NCBI RefSeq assembly: GCF_016862075.1
Contig: NZ_BOMG01000023.1
Span: 1 to 64,000 of the forward strand
Direction of reading: 5' to 3'
DNA: 64,000 bases
Source of the DNA: Actinoplanes couchii
Lineage (GTDB): Bacteria; Actinomycetota; Actinomycetes; Mycobacteriales; Micromonosporaceae
Below are positions 34,289 through 43,421 of this stretch, one piece after another; the first letter of the stretch is position 1; each line of letters opens with the position of its first letter. The position numbers and the translations under genes are program-made. Below the pieces are notes generated by a model. That model saw only the letters and a program-made list of their open reading frames with translations. It did not search any database and was not told the origin of the DNA.

Positions 34289-36349
34289 ATGCCCGCAGTG
34301 AAACCGAGCAGGGTGACGGTCGGCATCATGACCGCGCTTCCGGTCGAGGGCGCCGCCGTGCTGCGGCTGATGGAGTCGGCCGCCCCGTTCAGCCACCCGC
34401 ACGACCAGAACGACTACGACGTCGGTCTGCTGCTCAGCAGCGACCCGGGACAGCCGCACGCGGTGGCGGTGCTGATCATGCCGCAGGACGGCACCCGGCT
34501 GGCGGCCAGCTGCTGTGCCAACATGCTGCGGACCTTTCCGAACATCCAGACGGTGATCATGGTCGGGATCGCCGGTGGCATCCCCCGGCCGGACGATCCC
34601 GACCGGCACGTCCGGCTCGGTGACGTGGTGGTGGCCACCGAGGGCATCATCGACTACGGCCACATCCGCGAGACCGACACCGGGCCGGTGCTACGGGGCC
34701 GGCGGGGCGGCGGCCTGATCGCGCCCCGGCTGCTGCGCGCGGCCACCCGGCTGCGGGCCGGCGAGCGCAACGGCTCCCGACCCTGGGAGGAGCTGCTCGG
34801 GCCCGCCGTGCCCGCGGAGTTCGCCCGGCCCGCGCCCGGCACCGACATCCTGCGGATCGGCACCCACCACATCGACCATCCGGCCCGCCCGGAACCCGCC
34901 CCGGGCGAGGACATGCCGCGGATCCACTACGGGTCGGTCGGCTCCGCGGACGTCCTGATGAAGAGCGAGCAGCGCCGCGACGCCCTGGCCGGCCAGTACT
35001 CGGAGATCGCCGCCGTGGAGATGGAGGGATCGGGGGTCGCCACCGCCACGGCCGACTGCGGCCGGAACTGGTTCATGATCCGCGGCATCGCCGATTACGC
35101 GGCCAGCGGTAAGAACGACATCTGGCACGCCTACGCGTCGTACACGGCCGCGGCCTGGACCCGGGCGCTGCTGGGCGTCACCCCGCCGCTTGTCGAACTG
35201 CGGGACGACGACCCGGCTCTGCCGCTGGTCGCCCCGGCCCCGGAGAACGACGTGGTCGCGCTGCTGGGCCGGGTTCCCGGTGACATCGATCTGCGGGCGG
35301 TCTGGGCGGGCGCCGTCCCCGAGCTCCCCGAGCCCGGACTGCCGCTGTTCGCCGACGTCATCGATCTCTATCACTATCTGGCCGGGATGAACGCCCGGCC
35401 CGGTGTCTCCCATCCGGCGTTCCGGTTCGTGGACTGGCTCGGTCACCTGCTGGCCGGTGATCCCGGTCCGGCGTTGCGCAAGTGGGCGTCGCGGCAGAGC
35501 CGGACCGGGGTCCGGGCGCCGCTGCCCACGCCGGGAACGCCGCCGGGACGCTCCGGCATGGCCCGGCCCTCGCTGACTCTGCAGATCACCGTCGACGGGC
35601 TGGACCGCGGCCTGTGCCGGATCACGCCCTACCTGCAGGTCGCCTCCGGGCCGTGGCGTCCCGAGCCGGACGAGCCGATCGTCACCCAGGTGGGCGGTCT
35701 CGCCGGGGAGACGGCGAAGCTGGTGGCCGCGGCGGAGACCCGGTGGCGCGGCGTGGCCGACCGGGCCGACATCGAGTTCCTGCTGCCGGTCGGCCTGCTG
35801 AACACCGCGGTGCAGTGGTTCGACGGCCCGGAGATCCTGGGCGAGTCGCGCCCGCTGTGCCTGGACTACTCGGTGTCGTTGCGCAGCCTGGAACGGATGC
35901 GGGAGGTCCGGATCCACCGGGCCTGGTCGCACCGGTGGCGGCAGATCGACCAGCAGCCGTTCACCGGGCGGGTGCTGTGGGGCCGGGGCTCGGCCGCACC
36001 GGACGATCTCCAGCGCTGGCGCCGCGAACTCGACGGCGACGCCCGGTACCTCGTGGTGGTCCTCAGCGAGCCACCCGGCACCACTGCCGGTGACGCGGAA
36101 CTACGGGCGGCGCTGCGGGCCGGGGTTCCGGTGGTGCTCTGGGACCAGCGGATACCCCGCCCCGAGAGCGGCACCCTCGGGCTGGAGCATCTCAGCGCCG
36201 AACCGGGACGGTTGCCGGAACACACCCGTGCCGCCCGTCTCGACGCCGTCCAGGCGACTCCGGGTGGACGGGCACACTACGGCCGTACGGTCGCCCTGCT
36301 CTGGGACGACGCGGACCGGCCCATCTCCGAACGGGGGGCCGTGGCATGA
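34289..36349 (+). CDS. nucleosidase (PNP/MTAN-like) and VMAP-C fusion protein
   Basis: 686 residues. Residues 8-298 are a nucleoside phosphorylase/MTA-SAH nucleosidase-like domain: GIMTALPVEG, GIAGG (93-97), VEMEG (243-247) and RGIADYA with the likely catalytic D269. Residues ~310-370 are a small helical domain. Residues ~395-660 match the VMAP-C pattern: a beta-rich half, IEFLLPVGLLNTAVQWFDG, then YSVSLRSLERM and WSHRWRQID. VMAP proteins work with vWA and NTPase partners in conflict systems. The stop overlaps the next start (ATGA), so both are coupled. Likely a regulated nucleotide or nucleoside hydrolase (inference). Confidence 0.8.
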   Translation: MPAVKPSRVTVGIMTALPVEGAAVLRLMESAAPFSHPHDQNDYDVGLLLSSDPGQPHAVAVLIMPQDGTRLAASCCANMLRTFPNIQTVIMVGIAGGIPRPDDPDRHVRLGDVVVATEGIIDYGHIRETDTGPVLRGRRGGGLIAPRLLRAATRLRAGERNGSRPWEELLGPAVPAEFARPAPGTDILRIGTHHIDHPARPEPAPGEDMPRIHYGSVGSADVLMKSEQRRDALAGQYSEIAAVEMEGSGVATATADCGRNWFMIRGIADYAASGKNDIWHAYASYTAAAWTRALLGVTPPLVELRDDDPALPLVAPAPENDVVALLGRVPGDIDLRAVWAGAVPELPEPGLPLFADVIDLYHYLAGMNARPGVSHPAFRFVDWLGHLLAGDPGPALRKWASRQSRTGVRAPLPTPGTPPGRSGMARPSLTLQITVDGLDRGLCRITPYLQVASGPWRPEPDEPIVTQVGGLAGETAKLVAAAETRWRGVADRADIEFLLPVGLLNTAVQWFDGPEILGESRPLCLDYSVSLRSLERMREVRIHRAWSHRWRQIDQQPFTGRVLWGRGSAAPDDLQRWRRELDGDARYLVVVLSEPPGTTAGDAELRAALRAGVPVVLWDQRIPRPESGTLGLEHLSAEPGRLPEHTRAARLDAVQATPGGRAHYGRTVALLWDDADRPISERGAVA

Positions 36350-39300
36350 CCTCACCCACATCCGGATCCGCGTCCGGCGACCGGGCCGTGCCGGCGCTGG
36401 CCGATCAGGAGGCGCTGGCCGAGGCGCTGCGCCGGTTCGTCCCACACGTCTCGGCCCTGGCGATCGTGATCGACGACAGCCCGTCGATGGAGGTGTGGAC
36501 ACCGACCGTCGACGCGTTCCGGGAACTGGCGAACGCGGTCTTCGGGACCGTGAACGTCCAGTTGCTCGGGTCGTTCCGGGATCCGAAGGGACGGCCCGCC
36601 GCTCCGGACGGCGAACTGGTCATGGTGATCAGCGACGGGCTGGCCGGATTCTGGGCGCACAGCTCGGCCGATCAGGTGCTGCACCGCTGGGGTAAGCGGG
36701 TGCCGGTGGCGATCGTCAATCCGTACCCGGAGGACCTGTGGCACCGGTCGTTGCTGGCTCCGCGCAAGGTCCAGCTCTCCGCGCCCCGGATCATGTCGCC
36801 GAACGCGGAGCTGCGGGTCCGTGAGCCCTCCGAGTGGATCAGCCCGTTCGACGACCCGGTCCGCGCGACAGCGGTCGCGGTGCCCCTGCTCGAACTCGCC
36901 CCCCGGTGGCTGGCCTGGTGGGCGGCGCTGGTGGCCGAGTCGGCGACCGGCTGGCTCAACGCGGTGGCGCACATCGCCGACCCGGGCCGGCCCCACGAGA
37001 TCACCGAACGGGCCGAACTGTTCGAGCCGACCCCGGCGGCCACCAGCGCGAACCGTCTGGTCCGGGACTTCCGGGCCGCGTCGTCGACACCCGCCTTCCG
37101 GCTCGCCGCCCTGATGGCCGCCGCACCGCCACGCGTGGATCTGGAGACTCTGCGGATCCTGCAGGGCGTGATGCTGCCCGCCTCCCGGCCGCTGCATCTG
37201 GCCGAGGTGGTGACCAGTCCGCTGCTGGTCACCGGCGCCGGTGGCGGGCCGTCGTTCCGGCCGGGGGTCCGGGAGGAGTTGCTGGCGCACACCACCCGGG
37301 ACGACACGGTACGGGTGATCGAGCTGGTGGCGGCGTACTTCGGTGAGCGGTTCCCCCGGGCCCGGGCCCTGCTGCACGTGCTGCGCGCCCCGGACCAGCG
37401 CCCGCTGCCCACGGTGTCCGCCGGCACGCTGGAGGAGGACCAGTTCGAGCTGAACGTCCTCCAGGCACTGGCCGGGCCGTACGACGCGCGCGCGGCCCTT
37501 CTCGAGGAGGCTCTCAGCGTCCCCGGCATCGTGCCGGCCCCGTCGACGCCGCCGATGTCCACGGTGTCGCCCCTGCAGACCGGACCGCACCTGCTGGCGG
37601 GCCAGGGCGCCAGTCAGGCGGACCTCGACGCCCTGCTCCAGCCGGACGCCGAGTCGGCGGTCTGGGTCAACCTGCCGCCGCGGAACACCGACTTCACCGG
37701 CCGGGAGGATCTGCTGGAGATCCTCGACTTCCGGCTACGGCACGACCGGGTGGCCGCGGTGCTCTCGCACTCGCTGCACGGCATGGGTGGTGTCGGGAAG
37801 TCCCAGATCGCCACCGAGTACGCCTACCGGCATCTGACCCACTACGACGTCATCTGGTTCGTGCCGTCCGAACAGGAGAGCCAGATCCGCCGTTCGCTGA
37901 TGGACCTGGGCGAGCGGCTGGACGTGCAGATGGACTCCGAACCGGGATCGGCCGTGCAGGCGGTGCTGGAGGCTCTGACCGCGGGTGCGCCGTACCCCAA
38001 CTGGCTGTTGATCTTCGACAACGCGGAGAGCATCGAGACGGTCGAACGTTATCTGCCCCAGGGTGGCACCGGGAAGGTCCTGGTCACGTCCCGGAACCGG
38101 CAGTGGCACGACACCTCGGAGACGCTGGAGATCGACATCTTCAGCCGGGAGGAGAGCATCGCGCTGCTCCGCAAACGCAACCCGGACCTCTCCGCCGGGG
38201 ACGCCGACCGGCTGGCGGACCTGCTGGACGATCTACCCCTGGCCATCGCCCAGGCGGCCACCTGGCAGGCCACCATGCCGATGCCGGTCGGCGAGTACAT
38301 CGGACTGCTCGCCCGGAAACGGGACGAGCTGACCGGACGGAGGCAGGACCCGCACTACGAGATCGCGGTGGCGACCGCGTGGACGGTCGCGCTGGAACAC
38401 CTCGGCGCCGTCAACCCCGGCGCGCTCCAACTGCTCCAGGCCTGCTCGTTCATGGCGCCGGAGCCGATCTCCCAGGAGATCTTCCGGGCCGCGCGCAACA
38501 TCGGGTTCACCGAGGAACTGACCCAGATGCTGCAGAACCCGACCCTGCTCAACCGGGCGATCCAGGAGATCGAGCAGTACGGCCTGGCCCGCATCGACTA
38601 CCGGGAACAGACCCTGACGGTCCAGCTTCACCGGCTGGTCCGCGAGGTGGTGGTGGACCAGCTGACCGCGGAGAACCGGGGCCGGATGCAGCACGTCGCC
38701 CACCTGCTGCTGGCCGGCGGCAACCCCGGCGACATCACCCAGCGGGCGCGCTATCACGCCCTGCTCCCGCACGTGCTCGCCTCCGACCAGGTCAGCTGCG
38801 AGGACGCGTGGGCCCGGGCGCTGGTGCTCGATCTGATCGCGTTCCTGCACTCGGTCGGCGACCACGAGGGCTGCCGCAGCCTCGCGGCCCAGGCGGTCGA
38901 GCGGTGGACGGTCATGCTCGGCCCCGACGACGACCAGGTTCTCAAGGGCGCCCGCTGGCTCGCGTTCATCATGGGTGTTCTCGGCGAGTTCACCGAGGCC
39001 GCCCGGATCAACGCCGACTGCCTGGAACGGCTGCGCGCCCTCAAGGGCCCGGAGGACGAGGAGACGCTGGACGCGATCAACCAGGTCGCCGTCGACCTGC
39101 GGGCGGCCGGCGACTTCTCCGGAGCCGTCCAACTGGGGCAGGGGGCGTACGAGGTGTCGCAGCGCATCTTCGGCCCCAACATCCCGCACACCCTCAACAT
39201 GGCCCACGGCCTCGGCATCAGTCTCCGGATGATGGGCGACTTCCCGGCCGCCATGGCCCTGGACATGGACACGGTCCGCCGCCGGATCGAGGTGCTCGGC

Positions 39301-40131
39301 CCCCGGCACTTCCTGACCCTGCTCAGCCAGAACGGCCTCACCCTGGACCTGCGGGAACGCGGGGACTACATCGGGGCGAACCAGCAACAGGAACGGCTCT
39401 ACGAACGGACGCAGCGGATCCTCGGCCTCAAGCACCCGCAGACCCTGATGGCGGCCCGTAACCTGGCGGTCTCCCTGCGCCGGGCCGGGTACCACGCCCG
39501 GGCCCGCAAGCTCGCGCTCGCGACCCTGACCGAACTCCGCCGCCGCTTCGGCGATCTCTACCCGGAGGCCATCGCCTGTGCCCTGAACTACGCCGTCGAC
39601 CTGCGGGAGAACGACGAACTCGACGAGTCCCTCCTCCTCGCCGACCGGACCTGGCAGGAGTACCGGCAGGCGCTCGGGGACGCGCATCCCTACACCCTGT
39701 CGGCCCGGACCAACCTGGGCATCGTGCTGCGGCTGCTCGGTGACCTCGACACCGCCGTGGAGCACGACCGATCGGCCTACGAGGAGTTGCGGGACCTGCT
39801 CGGCTCCCGGCACGTGCTGACCCTGGCCGCCGCGACGAACCTGGCCAGTGACCTGTTCACCCGGGGGGATCCGGAGGAGGCCTACGCACTGGACGCCGAG
39901 ACGCTGCGGCACTCCGGGGAGATCCTCGGCAGCGAGCACCCGTCCACCCTGGCCGTGGCCCTCAACATGGCGTTCGATCTGCGGGCTCTGGGGCGGACCG
40001 GCGACGGGGACCGGCTGTTCGGTGAGGTGATCGACGCCTATGACCGGGTGCTCGGGCCCCGGCATCCGGCGATCGCGGCGGCCCGGGCCGGCATGCGGGC
40101 CAACTGTGACGTCGACCCGATGCCGCTCTGA
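36346..40131 (+). CDS. fxsT: vWA-wHTH-NB-ARC-TPR protein (FxsT-like)
   Basis: 1261 residues. Residues ~20-200 are a vWA-like domain of SAV_2336 type with MIDAS D43-x-S45-x-S47 (DDSPSM). Residues ~245-380 resemble a winged-helix pair. From ~440 (PRNTDFTGREDLLEIL) a STAND/NB-ARC NTPase has P-loop G479-S486 (GMGGVGKS), Walker B LLIFDNA (D558) and LPLAIAQAA. From ~860 to the end about ten tetratricopeptide repeats recur (LGPRHFLTLL-type). This layout matches the TPR protein of FxSxx-COOH systems. It probably acts as a nucleotide-switched scaffold or sensor governing the cluster. Translationally coupled to the nucleosidase/VMAP-C gene. The stop lies 7 bases from the convergent ngcG. Confidence 0.8.
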   Translation: MTSPTSGSASGDRAVPALADQEALAEALRRFVPHVSALAIVIDDSPSMEVWTPTVDAFRELANAVFGTVNVQLLGSFRDPKGRPAAPDGELVMVISDGLAGFWAHSSADQVLHRWGKRVPVAIVNPYPEDLWHRSLLAPRKVQLSAPRIMSPNAELRVREPSEWISPFDDPVRATAVAVPLLELAPRWLAWWAALVAESATGWLNAVAHIADPGRPHEITERAELFEPTPAATSANRLVRDFRAASSTPAFRLAALMAAAPPRVDLETLRILQGVMLPASRPLHLAEVVTSPLLVTGAGGGPSFRPGVREELLAHTTRDDTVRVIELVAAYFGERFPRARALLHVLRAPDQRPLPTVSAGTLEEDQFELNVLQALAGPYDARAALLEEALSVPGIVPAPSTPPMSTVSPLQTGPHLLAGQGASQADLDALLQPDAESAVWVNLPPRNTDFTGREDLLEILDFRLRHDRVAAVLSHSLHGMGGVGKSQIATEYAYRHLTHYDVIWFVPSEQESQIRRSLMDLGERLDVQMDSEPGSAVQAVLEALTAGAPYPNWLLIFDNAESIETVERYLPQGGTGKVLVTSRNRQWHDTSETLEIDIFSREESIALLRKRNPDLSAGDADRLADLLDDLPLAIAQAATWQATMPMPVGEYIGLLARKRDELTGRRQDPHYEIAVATAWTVALEHLGAVNPGALQLLQACSFMAPEPISQEIFRAARNIGFTEELTQMLQNPTLLNRAIQEIEQYGLARIDYREQTLTVQLHRLVREVVVDQLTAENRGRMQHVAHLLLAGGNPGDITQRARYHALLPHVLASDQVSCEDAWARALVLDLIAFLHSVGDHEGCRSLAAQAVERWTVMLGPDDDQVLKGARWLAFIMGVLGEFTEAARINADCLERLRALKGPEDEETLDAINQVAVDLRAAGDFSGAVQLGQGAYEVSQRIFGPNIPHTLNMAHGLGISLRMMGDFPAAMALDMDTVRRRIEVLGPRHFLTLLSQNGLTLDLRERGDYIGANQQQERLYERTQRILGLKHPQTLMAARNLAVSLRRAGYHARARKLALATLTELRRRFGDLYPEAIACALNYAVDLRENDELDESLLLADRTWQEYRQALGDAHPYTLSARTNLGIVLRLLGDLDTAVEHDRSAYEELRDLLGSRHVLTLAAATNLASDLFTRGDPEEAYALDAETLRHSGEILGSEHPSTLAVALNMAFDLRALGRTGDGDRLFGEVIDAYDRVLGPRHPAIAAARAGMRANCDVDPMPL

Positions 40132-40138
40132 CCGGGGG

Positions 40139-41041
40139 TTACTTCACCGCGCCGGCGGTCAGGCCGGCCTGGATCTGGCGCTGGAAGATGGCGTAGACGA
40201 CGATCATCGGGATGATGCTCAGCGTCAGGGCGGCGAACAGCGTCGACCACTCGGCGTGGTAACCCGCCTGGGTGGAGATGTTGGCGATGCCCTGGGTGAG
40301 CACCCACTTCTGGTCGGCGCCCTGGCCCTGCATGATCACCAGCGGCAGGAGGTACTGGTTCCACTGGCCGACGATGTTGAAGATGGTGATGCTGACCAGG
40401 CCGGACTTCGCCATCGGCATCATGATCTGGAAGAACTTGCGGGTGTGCGAGGCGCCGTCCACGGTGGCCGCCTCGTCGATCTCGTGGGGCAGCGTCTTGA
40501 AGAAGGCGGCCAGGAAGAAGATCGTGAACGGCAGGCTGTACGCGATGTAGACCATGATCAGGCCGTGGTACGTGTTCAGCAGCCCCATGTTCTTGAGGAT
40601 GTGGAACAGCGGGCCGAGCGCCATGAACGTGGGGAACGCCAGCCCGGACACGAACAGGTAGTAGACGATCCGGTTGCCGACGAACGAGTACCGCGCCAGC
40701 ACGTACGCGGCCATCGACCCGAACAGCATGGTGCCGGCGGTGCTGACCAGCACCACGAAGACGCTGTTCAGGAAGTAGCGGCCGATGTGCGCCTGATCCC
40801 ACGCCGACAGGTACGTCTCCAGCGAGAACGTGGACGGCAGCGCGAACGGCTCGCCCAGGAAGATCTCGGTGTTGCTCTTGAAGGACGCCAGCACCACCCA
40901 GAGCAAGGGGCCGGCCGTCACCACGGCCCAGAAGATCAGGGCGAGGTGGGCGAGGCCGTTGAAGGCCTTCAGCTCGCGGCGGGTCTTCTCCTGCGGGGCG
41001 GAAACCTTCACCGGGGCGTCCATGGTGGTCACGTTACTCAT
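40139..41041 (-). CDS. ngcG: chitobiose/GlcNAc ABC transporter permease NgcG
   Basis: 300-residue MalG-type inner-membrane permease with six spans. The EAA loop (EIDEAATVDGASHTRKFF) binds the ATPase, and the C-terminus GLTAGAVK is typical. It pairs with the permease encoded just upstream (11-base gap) and the NgcE-like binding protein. Together they should import N-acetylglucosamine and diacetylchitobiose. GAGG lies 7 bases before the ATG. No ATPase gene is in the window; MsiK-type ATPases elsewhere serve such importers. The name rests on the NgcE neighbour. Confidence 0.8.
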   Translation of the reverse strand: MSNVTTMDAPVKVSAPQEKTRRELKAFNGLAHLALIFWAVVTAGPLLWVVLASFKSNTEIFLGEPFALPSTFSLETYLSAWDQAHIGRYFLNSVFVVLVSTAGTMLFGSMAAYVLARYSFVGNRIVYYLFVSGLAFPTFMALGPLFHILKNMGLLNTYHGLIMVYIAYSLPFTIFFLAAFFKTLPHEIDEAATVDGASHTRKFFQIMMPMAKSGLVSITIFNIVGQWNQYLLPLVIMQGQGADQKWVLTQGIANISTQAGYHAEWSTLFAALTLSIIPMIVVYAIFQRQIQAGLTAGAVK

Positions 41042-41052
41042 GGTCTCGCCTC

Positions 41053-41952
41053 TCAGACGGCGTCGCGGCGCGTGACCCGCAGGGTCAGGGCGGCGAAGGT
41101 CAGGGTCAGGAAGAACAGCACCACGCCGAGCGCGGACGCGTAGCCGACCTGGGAGTACTCGAAGGTGTTGCGGTAGATCATCATGGCCAGCACCGAGGTC
41201 GCCCCGTCGGGGCCGCCACGGTCCACGGTCATGATGTTGACCAGGGCGAACGCGTCGAACGCGGCGATGCCGAGGTAGACCCAGCCGGTCTGGATGGTGT
41301 TCCAGAGCAGCGGCAGGGTGATCCGGAAGAACAGGGTGACCTTGGTGGCGCCGTCCAGGGCGGCGGCCTCGTAGATCTCCTCACCGATCGAACCCATGCC
41401 GGCCGAGAAGAGCACCACGTAGAAGCCGACCGCCTGCCAGACCAGCACCACCAGGATGCAGGTCAGCGCCCAGCGGTCGTCGGCGAGGAAGAGCCACGGC
41501 TGCCAGGAGTCCGGGAACAGGCCGTTGAGCATGCCGCTCTTGTCCGAGGAGAACACCCGGCCGAAGATCACGGCGACGATGGCGAGGGCCATCAGCTGCG
41601 GGAAGAAGAAGATGACCCGATAGAGCTTGGAGCCGCGTACGCCCCGGGTCATCCCGCCCTTGGTCCCGCCGCCGACGTTGAGCAGGAACGCGAAGACCAG
41701 CGCGATCGCGATCGTCGCGATCGGCAGCAGGAGCAGCAGGAAGCCGTTGTGCCGCAGCGACTTCCAGAACAGGTCGTCGTTCCACAGCTTCTCGAAGTTC
41801 TCGAACCCGACGTACTTGATGACGCCGAACCCGGACCAGCTGGTGAAGGCCAGCTGGAAGGTCTGTACGTACGCCGCCACCACGAAGACGGCGTAGAGCG
41901 CCACGGGCACGGCGAGGAAACCGATGATGAAGGGATACTTACCGTGCCTCAT
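41053..41952 (-). CDS. ngcF: chitobiose/GlcNAc ABC transporter permease NgcF
   Basis: 299-residue MalF-type permease. Six membrane spans; EAA loop EIYEAAALDGATKVTLFFRI. An N-terminal span (YPFIIGFLAVPVALYAVFVV) is followed by a periplasm-facing loop. It follows ngcE by 20 bases and precedes ngcG by 11, in the same operon, and forms the permease heterodimer with NgcG. Only a weak AGG precedes the ATG, suggesting dependence on upstream translation. Confidence 0.8.
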   Translation of the reverse strand: MRHGKYPFIIGFLAVPVALYAVFVVAAYVQTFQLAFTSWSGFGVIKYVGFENFEKLWNDDLFWKSLRHNGFLLLLLPIATIAIALVFAFLLNVGGGTKGGMTRGVRGSKLYRVIFFFPQLMALAIVAVIFGRVFSSDKSGMLNGLFPDSWQPWLFLADDRWALTCILVVLVWQAVGFYVVLFSAGMGSIGEEIYEAAALDGATKVTLFFRITLPLLWNTIQTGWVYLGIAAFDAFALVNIMTVDRGGPDGATSVLAMMIYRNTFEYSQVGYASALGVVLFFLTLTFAALTLRVTRRDAV

Positions 41953-41972
41953 GGCGCTCTACCTATCTGAAA

Positions 41973-43406
41973 TCAGCTACGGGTCTGCTTCTGGACCGCG
42001 GAGTCCTCGGCGATCGCCTGCGAGGCGGCTTCCATCCGGTCGCAGAACTTCTGCGCGTCGCCGCCCTTGAACATCAGGTCGTTGACGGCGCTCAGCGACT
42101 CGTCGTTGAGCTTCTTGTACCAGGTGTCGAACAGGTAGCCCATGAAGACGTCCTTGCCGGCCTTGTTGATCGCGTCGTTGGCGCTGGTCAGGCCGGGGGA
42201 GATCTCGATGCCGTCGGCGGCGCCGGCCACCACGGTCAGGGACTTGGTGAGCTTGGTGAACTCGAGCGCCGCCTCCTTGGAGAGCATGACGCGCAGGTAC
42301 TCCATGCCGCCGCGCGGGTTCTTGCCCTTCGACGAGGCGAAGTAGATCTCGCCCGCCGCGGCGTTCAGCGCGGTCGCCGGCAGCGCGTCCGAGGCGGTCA
42401 CGCTCGGGTAGGCGGCCACCGAGTACTGGAAGCCCGGCGGGGTGTCCTTGGCCTGCTCGTTCTCCAGCCAGGAGCCGCACGGGTAGAAGGCGACCTTGTC
42501 CTGGTTCTGGCGCAGCTGGACCTCGGTGTGCTTGAGGCCGAGGAACGTCTTGTCCAGGTACTTGTTGCCGATCTCGCCCCAGGCCTTGGCGGCCTCGAGC
42601 ACCGGCGCGGCGGTCCAGGCGCCCGGCTTCAGGTTGTCGATGTCCTTGAGCGCCTGCTCGCCACCGATCTTTCCGGCGCTGGTGAGCAGGGCACGGACCA
42701 TGTAGTACGCGGCGTTGGCTCCGGCGTACCCGAAGGGAACGATGCCCTTGCCCTTGATCTGCTCGCACAGGGCGGTGAACTCGGCCCAGGTGGCGGGCAC
42801 GGTCCAGCTGTTCTTCTCGAACAGGGCCTTGTTGTACCAGAGACCGAAGACGGTGTACGCGTAGTTCACCGCGTACGGCTTGCCGCTGTAGGTGCCCTGC
42901 TCGATGGCGCCGGGGACCAGCGTCTCGGCGACGGTCTTGCCGGCGATGTCGAACGACGGGGCGGCGAACAGGTCGGTGAGGTCCTGGGCCTGCCCGGCGG
43001 CGACGATGGCGCCGAAGTCCATCATCTTCGCGCCGGAGTTGTTGATCATGTCGGGCGCGTCGTTGGCGTTGAGCCGGGGCTGGATGACAGTCCCGATCTC
43101 CTGCGTCGCCGAGTAGTTGATCTTCGACTCGGGCCACTTCTTGGTGTAGATCGGAGTGTCCACGTCGGTGGCGTACTTGGTGCCCAGGCCGCCGTCGAAG
43201 ATGACGATCTCGACAGGCGCCTTCGGGTCGATGCCGAGCGGGTTGTCCGCCGACTTGTCGCCGGTGGCCTGCTCGTTCGTCTCCTCGGCGCCGCCGCCGA
43301 CACACGCGCTCAGCATGGTCACCGCGGGAATGGCGGCCAAGCCGACCGCACCCGCGCGGCGCAGCAGGCTACGACGGTCCAGCTCGGACTTAATGATTTC
43401 AGACAT
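41973..43406 (-). CDS. ngcE: GlcNAc/diacetylchitobiose-binding lipoprotein NgcE
   Basis: 477-residue extracellular solute-binding protein. The N-terminus has a twin-arginine-like RRSLLRRAGAVGL and a lipobox LSAC, so it is a membrane-anchored lipoprotein, possibly Tat-exported. The start of the mature part (NPLGIDPKAPVEIVIFDGG), NNSGAKMMDF and AYTVFGLWYNKALF closely follow the NgcE family of Streptomyces, which binds GlcNAc and chitobiose with high affinity. AAAGGA lies 5 bases before the ATG. It sits 15 bases after dasC, so both importers share one transcript. Confidence 0.88.
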   Translation of the reverse strand: MSEIIKSELDRRSLLRRAGAVGLAAIPAVTMLSACVGGGAEETNEQATGDKSADNPLGIDPKAPVEIVIFDGGLGTKYATDVDTPIYTKKWPESKINYSATQEIGTVIQPRLNANDAPDMINNSGAKMMDFGAIVAAGQAQDLTDLFAAPSFDIAGKTVAETLVPGAIEQGTYSGKPYAVNYAYTVFGLWYNKALFEKNSWTVPATWAEFTALCEQIKGKGIVPFGYAGANAAYYMVRALLTSAGKIGGEQALKDIDNLKPGAWTAAPVLEAAKAWGEIGNKYLDKTFLGLKHTEVQLRQNQDKVAFYPCGSWLENEQAKDTPPGFQYSVAAYPSVTASDALPATALNAAAGEIYFASSKGKNPRGGMEYLRVMLSKEAALEFTKLTKSLTVVAGAADGIEISPGLTSANDAINKAGKDVFMGYLFDTWYKKLNDESLSAVNDLMFKGGDAQKFCDRMEAASQAIAEDSAVQKQTRS

Positions 43407-43421
43407 CGATATCCTTTCGGG

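Noticed and set aside
38233..40065. 610-codon frame antisense to the FxsT-like gene
   Set aside because: Shadow of the TPR repeats; no motif of its own.
31600..40131. Complete FxSxx-COOH cyclophane system
   Set aside because: No radical SAM CxxxCxxC enzyme is encoded in the window and the precursor lacks FxSxx.
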